This document shows, in pieces, positions 36,690 to 44,031 of a DNA stretch of 64,000 bases. The notes below the pieces were generated by a model that was given only the letters and a program-made list of their open reading frames with translations, searched no databases and had not been told where the DNA came from. The translations under genes and the position numbers were made by a program. The stretch is from Chryseobacterium joostei (GTDB lineage: Bacteria > Bacteroidota > Bacteroidia > Flavobacteriales > Weeksellaceae). Location of the stretch: NCBI RefSeq assembly GCF_003815775.1, contig NZ_CP033926.1:3658001-3722000 (forward strand). The letters run 5' to 3'. The stretch's first letter is position 1; every line of letters starts with the position of its first letter.

Positions 36690-38858
36690 ATGACCATCAA
36701 ACTATGGCTACTTTTGTTGCTGCTATTTATTTCATTTTTTGGAAAAGCTCAGAACGTTGTAAAAGAAAAAACATCAGATTCTTTAATTGTACCAACCTCT
36801 AAAACTACCACTATTTCAGAAGTGGTTATTCAGGCTGTACCTAGGAACCTAAAGTTGAATGACGGAAATATGGTGATGACTGTTTCCGGTAATAAAGATT
36901 TCAAAACATCAACCAATCTTCTCGATGTCCTTCGAAGAACACCCGGAGTTACCATAGACCAGGAAGACGGGATTTTTATTGGGGGAAGAGTGGCGCCGGC
37001 AATATTCATCAACGGGAAACCGATTGTGATGAGCACTCAGGAATTACAGGCTTATTTGCGATCATTACCACCTGAGATGGTAGAATCAATAGAAGTTAAT
37101 ACCAATCCGTCTTCAAAGTATGATGCAGAATTTAAAGGAATTATTGATATTAAGTTTAAAAAAAATACCAACCTTGGCTGGAATGGAAACTATAATGGAA
37201 ATCTGTATGTAAATAAGTTTAGTTCGCGGGAAAATTCTTTGAACCTAACACATAATACAGAAAAGATTGCCTACACCTTACAAACAGGATATAATGATGG
37301 CATTTCAACGTATCGTTATAATGCATTACAAAGGTTAGCCAATACCAATGTCATGCGAACGGCTATCCAGCAGAAAGATTACGGAACTGTCTTTAGTATT
37401 CAGGCGGGGGCAGACTTCAGACTGAATGATGAAAATAGGGTAGGATTAAATCTAAGAGGTAATTTCAGGGAAAACAACCGTTTGCGCTCAGGGTCATTAT
37501 ATACTACGGATAAAAATGAAACCCAGCTTGTTTTTAATACAGAAAGCGAAAACCCAATAGATTATTCACAGAATAATTATGGCATTACGGGTGACTATTC
37601 TTTTCAAAATAAAAACTTTAAATTGAGCTTTTTAGGGAATTATCTTTCCGTAAAAAATAAGCAGCAGGATGATTTTATTAACAGGGATAAACCTTCTTCT
37701 GAATTATTGTCCTACTGGAAGTCCGATCTCTTCAACAAAATTGATATTTATACAGGTCAGATAGATGCCTCTCAGAAAATTGGAAGCGCAGATATAGAAG
37801 CCGGCTTTAAATACAGTCATTCGATTACCAATAATAATATCAGATATGATACCTTGTCTGTAAAGAACCAGTTTATATTTGACCCTACAAGAAGTAATGT
37901 TTTCACCTACAAAGAGAAAATAATGGCGGGTTATCTGGCGTACAGGCAAAAATTTGAAAAACTTCAGATCAATGCAGGGATAAGAGTTGAAAATACACAG
38001 AGTATTTCAGATGCAGTGAGCTCTGCTGTTTCAAGAAATTATCTTGAATGGCTGCCATCTTTTAGTGCAAGCTATTCTTTTAATAAATCTAATGAATTGT
38101 CTTTTTCCTATAGCAGAAAAATAACAAGACCCGTTTTCTCACAACTTAATCCTTTTCGCTTTTATTTCAGTCCTTTGAATTACTGGATAGGAAATCCGTA
38201 TTTGTTACCCTCTTTTACCACTCAGTTCAAAACAACCTACCGGTATAAAAACTGGATCACAAGCTTCACTATCGGAAAAGAAAAAGATGTTATGACCCGC
38301 TATCCTCTGTACAATCCTGAAACCAATGTCCTTGAATATCTTGGGACAAATCTTCCTTATCGAAATTTTGCTTCCCTTGAGACAAGTTTCCCTTTAAAAG
38401 TAACAAAATGGTGGAATATCACCAGTCAATTTGCAGGATACTACAATTATGAATTCAGGCCTTATCTTGATGAAATTTTTGCATTGAAGATTTATAATTA
38501 TGAAATAAGAGTAAACCAGGTCTTTACTTTACCCAAAGGATTTACTCTTAATCTGTTTACAAATTATGAATCTAAAACAGGAAACAGTCTCTATATTATC
38601 AAGCCGCGTTACACTGTAGATCTGTCTGTTCAGAAGTCATGGTTTGACAATAAACTGAATACAAAGCTTGGATATAATAATATTTTTGATTCCTACGATC
38701 AGCGTTTAGAATTCAGGCATAAACAGATTATGGATAATAGACTTACACACTGGTGGGATAGCAGTAGGCTGATAATTTCATTGAGCTATAATTTTGGAAG
38801 TTCAAAATATCAGGCAAAAGAAATTCAGAAGACCGAAGAAGAGAACAGAACAAGATAA
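36690..38858 (+). CDS. Outer-membrane beta-barrel family protein (TonB-receptor-like)
   Basis: The protein has 722 residues. A signal peptide (ending FGKA/Q) is followed by a plug-like domain (LLDVLRRTPGVTIDQEDGIF, GGRVAPAIFINGKPI, MVESIEVNTNPSSKYDAEFK, GIIDIKFKK), then a long barrel of amphipathic strands (SFSYSRKITRPVFSQLNPFR). It belongs to the same broad family as the two minus-strand genes at 50897 and 53194, but differs from them in sequence. It likely imports or binds an unknown ligand, perhaps under the adjacent AraC-type regulator. Confidence 0.88.
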   Translation: MTIKLWLLLLLLFISFFGKAQNVVKEKTSDSLIVPTSKTTTISEVVIQAVPRNLKLNDGNMVMTVSGNKDFKTSTNLLDVLRRTPGVTIDQEDGIFIGGRVAPAIFINGKPIVMSTQELQAYLRSLPPEMVESIEVNTNPSSKYDAEFKGIIDIKFKKNTNLGWNGNYNGNLYVNKFSSRENSLNLTHNTEKIAYTLQTGYNDGISTYRYNALQRLANTNVMRTAIQQKDYGTVFSIQAGADFRLNDENRVGLNLRGNFRENNRLRSGSLYTTDKNETQLVFNTESENPIDYSQNNYGITGDYSFQNKNFKLSFLGNYLSVKNKQQDDFINRDKPSSELLSYWKSDLFNKIDIYTGQIDASQKIGSADIEAGFKYSHSITNNNIRYDTLSVKNQFIFDPTRSNVFTYKEKIMAGYLAYRQKFEKLQINAGIRVENTQSISDAVSSAVSRNYLEWLPSFSASYSFNKSNELSFSYSRKITRPVFSQLNPFRFYFSPLNYWIGNPYLLPSFTTQFKTTYRYKNWITSFTIGKEKDVMTRYPLYNPETNVLEYLGTNLPYRNFASLETSFPLKVTKWWNITSQFAGYYNYEFRPYLDEIFALKIYNYEIRVNQVFTLPKGFTLNLFTNYESKTGNSLYIIKPRYTVDLSVQKSWFDNKLNTKLGYNNIFDSYDQRLEFRHKQIMDNRLTHWWDSSRLIISLSYNFGSSKYQAKEIQKTEEENRTR

Positions 38859-38861
38859 AAA

Positions 38862-38883
38862 AACCTGCTTAAAAAAGCAGGTT
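38862..38883 (-). terminator. Terminator between barrel gene and bacteriocin-like gene
   Basis: A 9-bp stem AACCTGCTT/AAGCAGGTT (38862-38870, 38875-38883) with an AAAA loop is flanked on the minus strand by seven T residues. It ends the minus-strand peptide gene, and weakly the plus-strand barrel gene. Confidence 0.8.
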
Positions 38884-38891
38884 ATTTCATT

Positions 38892-39053
38892 TTATGGGCA
38901 CATACATCTGTCACACGTCCAGATGAAACATTTTCCTGTTACGTCATCCCATTCGCAGCATCTTCTGCCGGCTATTGCTCCTCCCATAACAGATTTTTGT
39001 TGATCTCTTCCTAGTTTTTGTGCGTTTTTCAGCACTGGATTGTTCTTGTTCAT
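38892..39053 (-). CDS. Bacteriocin-like peptide: double-glycine leader and six-cysteine core
   Basis: This 53-codon gene was read on the minus strand from ATG 39053 to the TAA at 38894-38892. The first 25 residues (MNKNNPVLKNAQKLGRDQQK then SVMGG) form a leader of the double-glycine type, with the polar helical pattern that C39-peptidase ABC transporters cut after GG. The remaining 28 residues start AIAGRRCCEWDDVTGKCF and contain six cysteines (32, 33, 42, 47, 50, 52), ending CDRCMCP. The layout agrees with the bacteriocin-like proteins annotated in Chryseobacterium genomes. A terminator follows directly. No transporter, immunity or modification gene is next to it, so export would rely on one elsewhere. 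Antimicrobial or signalling activity is inference. Confidence 0.75.
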   Translation of the reverse strand: MNKNNPVLKNAQKLGRDQQKSVMGGAIAGRRCCEWDDVTGKCFIWTCDRCMCP

Positions 39054-39293
39054 GACTTTGTTTTTTGATGTTAATAGTTAAGTTTTAATATCTATAATTT
39101 CGCGAAAATTATATCACTAATATAGGAAATTAAATAATATGATTATCTGTTTTTTTGTTCTTATGTAGATGGAAAATAGTAAGTTGTAGACATTTTTGGA
39201 GCTATTCACTACAGTTGGCTGAACAGACAAGGAAATTTTGTTGAGGAGGGATGATTTTGGAAATCGAATTTAGCGCATAAAATAATCCAAAAG

Positions 39294-39324
39294 TTTTATA
39301 GGTAGAGACCTTTACTTATATTTG
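39294..39324 (+). promoter_or_regulatory. Putative promoter of the amidinotransferase-like gene
   Basis: TATATTTG (39317-39324) matches the -7 box exactly, with TTTT (39294-39297) at -33 and a 19-base spacer. It gives a leader of about 13 bases. The rest of the gap 39054-39343 shows no gene. Confidence 0.5.
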
Positions 39325-39343
39325 TAGTATTGCATAAATCTTT

Positions 39344-40258
39344 ATGAGACTAAACATTAAAAACGAAACGGGTAGGCTGAAGTCAGTAGTTCTAGGCCAG
39401 CCTAATTCATTGGGACCGGTTCCCACGCTAGAGGAAAGTTATGACGCCAAGTCATATTACTCAATCGAACACAATATATATCCTAAAGAACAGGATATTA
39501 TCAATGAAATGAACGCTTTTGAAGCGGTCTTAAAAAAGTATGATGTAGAAGTACTGCGTCCTAGCATCATCGAAGACTACAATCAGGTTTTTTCAAGAGA
39601 TGTAGCTTTTGTTATTGATGACAAGATGATTATTTCTAATGTAATTGCAGATAGAGCAGATGAGCAGGAAGCTTATAAAAGTGTTTTTGAAAAAGTAGCT
39701 TGGAGAAAGATAATCAACCTTCCGGAAACTGCCCATATTGAGGGAGGGGACGTAATTGTATGGAATGACTTCCTCTTCATCGGAACTTGCTTCAGTGAAG
39801 ATTATAGAAACTATAAAACGGCAAGAACCAACGAATATGCCATTGAAATCTTAAAAGAATATTTTCCGAAGAAAAGAATCATTGATCTTGAATTAAAGAA
39901 AAATGACAAAATTCCATTCGAAGGAATTCTACATTTGGACTGTACTTTCAATCCAATAGGAGAAGATAAATGCATCATTTATAAAAACGGATTCGTTGAT
40001 GAAAGTGATTACCGCTTAATCATCGATATTTTCGGAGAGGAAAACTGCTTCCATATCAATGATGAAGAAATGTTTGAAATGTTCCCGAATATCTTTTCTA
40101 TTTCTCCTGAAATAGTGGTTTCGGACAAAACATTTACAAGAATGAACAACCATCTAAGAAACGAATGGGGAATGACTGTAGAAGAAATCCCTTACAGAGA
40201 AATCTCTAAAATGGGAGGTTTGTTGAGATGTTCTACAATGCCGCTTGTGAGAGAATAA
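39344..40258 (+). CDS. Arginine deiminase/DDAH/amidinotransferase superfamily enzyme
   Basis: The protein has 304 residues of the guanidine-modifying alpha/beta-propeller superfamily. The catalytic set is visible: FSRDVAF (D86), HIEGGDVIVW (E133), GILHLDCTFNP (H197) and the C-terminal cysteine in LLRCSTMPL (C296). Substrate choice (arginine, methylated arginine, agmatine or amidino transfer) cannot be settled from sequence. It lies upstream of a second member of the superfamily (CtlX-like) and of speD, which points to an arginine-to-ornithine/polyamine route. Confidence 0.88.
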   Translation: MRLNIKNETGRLKSVVLGQPNSLGPVPTLEESYDAKSYYSIEHNIYPKEQDIINEMNAFEAVLKKYDVEVLRPSIIEDYNQVFSRDVAFVIDDKMIISNVIADRADEQEAYKSVFEKVAWRKIINLPETAHIEGGDVIVWNDFLFIGTCFSEDYRNYKTARTNEYAIEILKEYFPKKRIIDLELKKNDKIPFEGILHLDCTFNPIGEDKCIIYKNGFVDESDYRLIIDIFGEENCFHINDEEMFEMFPNIFSISPEIVVSDKTFTRMNNHLRNEWGMTVEEIPYREISKMGGLLRCSTMPLVRE

Positions 40259-40266
40259 TTAAGTTG

Positions 40267-40322
40267 TAGAGTAATAGAGTAATAGAGTAATAGAGTAATA
40301 GAGTAATAGAGTGGGAGAGTAG
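40267..40322. repeat. 8-bp tandem repeat TAGAGTAA
   Basis: There are five perfect copies (40267-40306) and two decayed copies through 40322, between the amidinotransferase-like gene and a broken four-helix-bundle gene. Copy number is probably strain-variable. The repeats do not code. Confidence 0.9.
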
Positions 40323-40375
40323 GTAGTAAAGTTGAAGGAAAGGAGTGATTTTTTTTAACCTCAAATAATTGAGCA

Positions 40376-40782
40376 ATGTCAACGATTAAATTTCATCAGG
40401 ATTTAAAAGTTTTTCAGAAATCTTTTCAGACGGCACAACATATTTATGAACTCTCAAAGTCTTTTCCAAAAGAAGAGCTTTATTCTCTTACAGACCAAAT
40501 AAGAAGATCATCAAGATCTGTAACTGCAAACATCAGTGAAGCTTGGGAAAAAGGAGATATGAAAAATCCTTTATTGCTAAGCTTACAGACTCCGAGGGAG
40601 AAGCAAGAGAAACCCAAACATGGCTTCAATTTGCTTATGCTTGCAGCTATATAAATGAAGATCAGTATAATAATTTGCACAATCAGTATAACCAAATAAT
40701 AGGGATGTTAATCAATATGATGAGTCAGTCAGAAAAATGGTGTTCATTTTCATCACTCAATAAAGAGGACAAAAATGGATAA
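40376..40782 (+). pseudogene. Four-helix-bundle protein (S23/IVP-like), frameshifted
   Basis: The first frame (40376 to about 40552) encodes IKFHQDLKVFQKSFQTAQHI and SSRSVTANISEAWEK. The continuation RRYEKSFIAKLTDSEGEARE through MINMMSQSEKW lies in the -1 frame to 40782. Joined, they give a complete four-helix-bundle protein of the S23/rRNA-intervening-sequence family. The break is at the GGGAAAAAGG tract, consistent with loss of one A. It could be a true pseudogene, a homopolymer sequencing error, or less likely a -1 slip at AAA. Confidence 0.8.
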
Positions 40783-40838
40783 CCTCATTGATGTACTCCC
40801 AAACACTTATACACAAACACCCTCAAACTAAAAAAAGC

Positions 40839-41762
40839 ATGCAGACAACAGATACCGTATTAATGATAGAGCCGATTGCATTCGGTTACAACGCAGAAAC
40901 TGCGAAAAATAATTACTTTCAGGTAGAACAAACAGGTTCCGATATTCAGTCAAAGGCACTGGCCGAGTTCAATACCTTCGTTGGAAAACTTAGAGGTAAA
41001 GGAATTAATGTAATTACTATAAAAGATACACTAGATCCACATACACCGGATTCTATTTTTCCAAATAACTGGGTAAGCTTTCATAAAGATGGAAAAGTAG
41101 TTTTATACCCGATGTTTGCTTCTAACAGAAGAGTAGAAAGAAGGGATGACATTATTGAAAGCATCAAGAATCAGGGATTTGAAGTTGCTGAAATTGATGA
41201 TTGGTCGTTTTCTGAAACACAAGGACATTTTCTGGAAGGAACAGGAAGTATGATTTTCGACCACGATAATAAGATAGCTTATGGTTCTGTCTCTTTGAGG
41301 TTAGATGAAAATCTGTTCAGAGAATTCTGCGAAAAATATGGTTTTACACCAATAGTTTTCCACTCGTATCAGACAGTGGGTAAAGAAAGACTTCCTATCT
41401 ATCATACCAATGTAATGATGTGTGTGGCAGATCAATTTGTTGTTATCTGTCTTGATTGTATTGATGATGAGCTGGAAAGAGAAAAGGTAATTGAAACCAT
41501 TAAAAATTCCGGGAAAGAAGTCATTGAAATTTCAGAAGAGCAGATGCAGCAGTTTGCAGGAAATATGCTTCAGGTTCAGAACAAAGATGGTGAAAGATTT
41601 TTAGTGATGAGCCAGACCGCTTACCAGTCTCTAACTCATGAACATATTGCCGCTATTGAAAAATACTGTGAGATTATTTACTCAGATCTTAATACCATAG
41701 AGGTAAATGGAGGCGGAAGTGCAAGATGTATGCTTGCCGAGGTTTTTCTTCCAAAAAAATAA
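40839..41762 (+). CDS. ctlX: Citrulline utilization hydrolase CtlX-type enzyme (arginine deiminase superfamily)
   Basis: The protein has 307 residues from the ATG at 40839 (MQTTDTVLMIEPIAFGYNAE). An upstream extension to 40788 overlaps no homologous sequence. The pattern IFPNNWVSFH, HFLEGTGSMIFD (E133), LPIYHTNVMMCV and the C-terminal SARCMLAEVFLP (C297) matches the arginine-deiminase-related CtlX family, members of which hydrolyse citrulline to ornithine. It sits 20 bases before speD, so ornithine production for polyamines is a sensible inference. Specificity is unproven. Confidence 0.8.
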   Translation: MQTTDTVLMIEPIAFGYNAETAKNNYFQVEQTGSDIQSKALAEFNTFVGKLRGKGINVITIKDTLDPHTPDSIFPNNWVSFHKDGKVVLYPMFASNRRVERRDDIIESIKNQGFEVAEIDDWSFSETQGHFLEGTGSMIFDHDNKIAYGSVSLRLDENLFREFCEKYGFTPIVFHSYQTVGKERLPIYHTNVMMCVADQFVVICLDCIDDELEREKVIETIKNSGKEVIEISEEQMQQFAGNMLQVQNKDGERFLVMSQTAYQSLTHEHIAAIEKYCEIIYSDLNTIEVNGGGSARCMLAEVFLPKK

Positions 41763-41782
41763 TATATTTACGAAAAAATTAA

Positions 41783-42142
41783 TTGAACCCATTATCAAAT
41801 AAAGGTTTACATATTCTTCTGACTTTGGAAACAGAGTCAGAAGATTTGTTATTGGACAGCAAGAGATTTCTTGCATTCACAGAAGATATTCTGAAAACAA
41901 AAGAAGTAGAAATTGTAGGGATTACCAACCATATTTTTGAGAATCAAAGCTTCACTTCGGCAGTTTGTCTTAAAGAGTCACATCTTTGTATTCATACGTG
42001 GCCAGAGTTTAAGCAACTTACTTTTGATGTATTCTTATGTAACTATACACAGGACAATACAGAAAAGGTAGAACAAATTGCTGATGAGGTGGTTCAATAT
42101 TTTAAAGCTAATACCATTCAAAAACACAAAATTTACAGATAA
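41783..42142 (+). CDS. speD: S-adenosylmethionine decarboxylase proenzyme
   Basis: The protein has 119 residues and supplies decarboxylated SAM, the aminopropyl donor for polyamines. The self-cleavage site is clear in CLKESHLCIHTWPE: cleavage between E65 and S66 turns the serine into a pyruvoyl group, H71 is the processing residue, and C86 in FDVFLC is the proton donor. The frame opens after a stop with only a TTG start (41783), since no ATG occurs before the motif. The next gene follows after two bases, so it heads a tight cassette. Confidence 0.92.
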   Translation: MNPLSNKGLHILLTLETESEDLLLDSKRFLAFTEDILKTKEVEIVGITNHIFENQSFTSAVCLKESHLCIHTWPEFKQLTFDVFLCNYTQDNTEKVEQIADEVVQYFKANTIQKHKIYR

Positions 42143-42144
42143 AA

Positions 42145-43608
42145 ATGGATCACATTTGTCCCATTTGCCGAACCAATAATAATGATATGGCAATTGAGTT
42201 TGCCATTGAAGAATTTATCTGCAGCCATTGTAATACCCTTGTTGGAGTAAAAAATATTACCCAAAAGAAAGATATTAAAAAGCCTGTAGAGAACGTTGTT
42301 TTGGAAGTAGGGCGTAAAGGTACGCTCTATGGTACAGACTATTGGGTGATTAATATTGTCATCAAAAAATACGGTTCGGATACTTTCTGGCGGGAATATG
42401 CGCTGAAAGATAAAGCCGGTAATAATGTTTATCTAAGTGAAAGCGACGGACATTGGGTTTTTCTTCGTCAATTAGAAGTCGCCTTTAAAGAATCTAAGTT
42501 CCATGCTGAATTGGACGGACGTAAATACAGATGGTACGAAACCACACCATGTACAACATATGCTGCTGCTGGGTATTTTGAAGATAAACTGAATTTTGGC
42601 CTGGCCAACTATAAAGAATATGTAAATGGTACAGAAATGATCTCTCGGGAGCAGTACGGAAAATCATCACAGTTCTTTAAGGGAAATCATATTTCAAGAT
42701 CTACAGTAAGAAAAGCATTTGGAATAAAAAACATGCCCTATAAAAGCGGAATAGGGATTGTTCAGCCTTTTCCTTATAATGTAAGACAATGCACCAATAT
42801 TATGGCGATTACGGCATTGCTGATATGTCTGCTGCAATTGTATGTGGTAACTTCCAGAAGCAATCAGACCGTTTTTGAACAAAATATAAACTTTGCTGAT
42901 GTAAATGATAAAGAGCTGGTGAGTAAAAGCTTCAGCTTTTCAGGCGGTTCTGCACCCTTAAAAATACATCTTTTTTCAGATGTGAATAACTCCTGGGCGA
43001 ATGTAGGAATAGGTCTTGTTAATGAGAAAACCAATGAAGTGACCTACGCTACCAAGGATATTGAACAATATTCAGGCTTTGAAGGAGGAGAAAGCTGGAG
43101 TGAGGGAAGCCAGACAGAGGACTTCAATATGTGCGGTATTCCTCAGGGAACATACCATTTTTTGATCTCAGCGGAAAAAGAGGGGGGAATAACAGATCCT
43201 TTCAAATCAGGTTACCGACCTGAGAATGGGGATTTCTCAATTATTCAAAATGAAACCGGAGCTTTCTTTATGCAAAATGATAAAGATAAAAGCATTAGCA
43301 CTTATACAGACAGAGTAGCACTTGAAAATGACATCATATTAAAAATCGGTCTTCAAAACAATGTAAAAGAGCTCGGTAAGCTGGATTCTATCCTTGTTAA
43401 TATGGTCCCTAATTATGGCTACCCAGGCAATAGTGAACAAAATGCGAACGTAAAGATCAAAGCTACCTGGCTGCCTGTTTCTTTCTGGAACTTCGGGATT
43501 GTACTTTTTTGCCTATTGCTATTTGCAGGATTGAGCTATTTGGCCCGACGTATCTTTGAGGGAAGCAAATGGAGTAACAGTTCCAATTCACCTTATCCTA
43601 TTAATTAA
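42145..43608 (+). CDS. DUF4178 membrane protein with N-terminal zinc ribbon
   Basis: The protein has 487 residues. An N-terminal zinc ribbon (C5-C8 and C26-C29) precedes a DUF4178-type cytoplasmic region (about residues 50-200: GRKGTLYGTDYWVINIVIKK, WREYALKD, WVFLRQLE). Then come a TM helix (about 218-238), an extracytoplasmic beta-rich region and a final TM helix near residue 452. DUF4178 genes often stand beside SpeD, SpeE and DUF350 genes in unrelated bacteria, as here. The function is unknown; a scaffold or sensor at the membrane is conjecture. Confidence 0.8.
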   Translation: MDHICPICRTNNNDMAIEFAIEEFICSHCNTLVGVKNITQKKDIKKPVENVVLEVGRKGTLYGTDYWVINIVIKKYGSDTFWREYALKDKAGNNVYLSESDGHWVFLRQLEVAFKESKFHAELDGRKYRWYETTPCTTYAAAGYFEDKLNFGLANYKEYVNGTEMISREQYGKSSQFFKGNHISRSTVRKAFGIKNMPYKSGIGIVQPFPYNVRQCTNIMAITALLICLLQLYVVTSRSNQTVFEQNINFADVNDKELVSKSFSFSGGSAPLKIHLFSDVNNSWANVGIGLVNEKTNEVTYATKDIEQYSGFEGGESWSEGSQTEDFNMCGIPQGTYHFLISAEKEGGITDPFKSGYRPENGDFSIIQNETGAFFMQNDKDKSISTYTDRVALENDIILKIGLQNNVKELGKLDSILVNMVPNYGYPGNSEQNANVKIKATWLPVSFWNFGIVLFCLLLFAGLSYLARRIFEGSKWSNSSNSPYPIN

Positions 43609-43610
43609 GC

Positions 43611-43802
43611 ATGGAAAGAATAATCAATTATATCAGAAATAATTGGCAATTGTTTGCCATCGGAAGCCTATTCCTGGGCTGGTTTGTTTATATGACTTTT
43701 ACAGGGAATCAGTTTTGTGACTGTGCCAAAACGGAAAACTACCGCGACGGAACCACGAGAAGCCATTCCAGAGCAGGATTTTACAGATATTATCACAAAT
43801 AA
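43611..43802 (+). CDS. Tiny single-pass membrane protein
   Basis: The protein has 63 residues with one hydrophobic helix (WQLFAIGSLFLGWFVYMTF), then FCDC and a basic tail rich in Arg, Ser and Tyr. I do not recognise a family. It is two bases after the DUF4178 stop and 13 before DUF350, so it is translated as part of the cassette. The CxC pair may bind metal or form a disulfide. Confidence 0.65.
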   Translation: MERIINYIRNNWQLFAIGSLFLGWFVYMTFTGNQFCDCAKTENYRDGTTRSHSRAGFYRYYHK

Positions 43803-43815
43803 AAAATATATAACT

Positions 43816-44031
43816 ATGGACAACATTAATGTATTACCTATATTCAATTCAGTTCTTTATTCATTCTTAGGAATTGCTATTTTATTGTTATGTTATTTTA
43901 TCATCGAGAAATTAACTCCCGAGAAAACATGGCATGAGATCGCTCAAAATAAAAATATAGCACTGGCTATTGTTTTTGGAGCCTTTATTATCGGTATTTC
44001 AATGATTATAAGCGCTGCAATTCATGGATAA
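43816..44031 (+). CDS. DUF350 family membrane protein
   Basis: The protein has 71 residues from ATG 43816. An earlier in-frame start at 43717 lies inside the preceding gene and is rejected. Two TM helices (SVLYSFLGIAILLLCYFIIE and IALAIVFGAFIIGISMIISA) joined by a polar turn are the half-repeat seen in DUF350/YjfL-like proteins. DUF350 is linked genomically to polyamine and glutathionylspermidine-like genes in many bacteria, with unknown chemistry. Its stop overlaps the SpeE-like start by eight bases. Confidence 0.8.
   Translation: MDNINVLPIFNSVLYSFLGIAILLLCYFIIEKLTPEKTWHEIAQNKNIALAIVFGAFIIGISMIISAAIHG

Noticed and set aside
40267..40322. CRISPR array
   Set aside because: Units are 8 bp with no spacers; it is a simple tandem repeat.
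43717..43815. Extended N terminus for the DUF350 protein
   Set aside because: The extension is the preceding small gene read out of frame; ATG 43816 fits the family.
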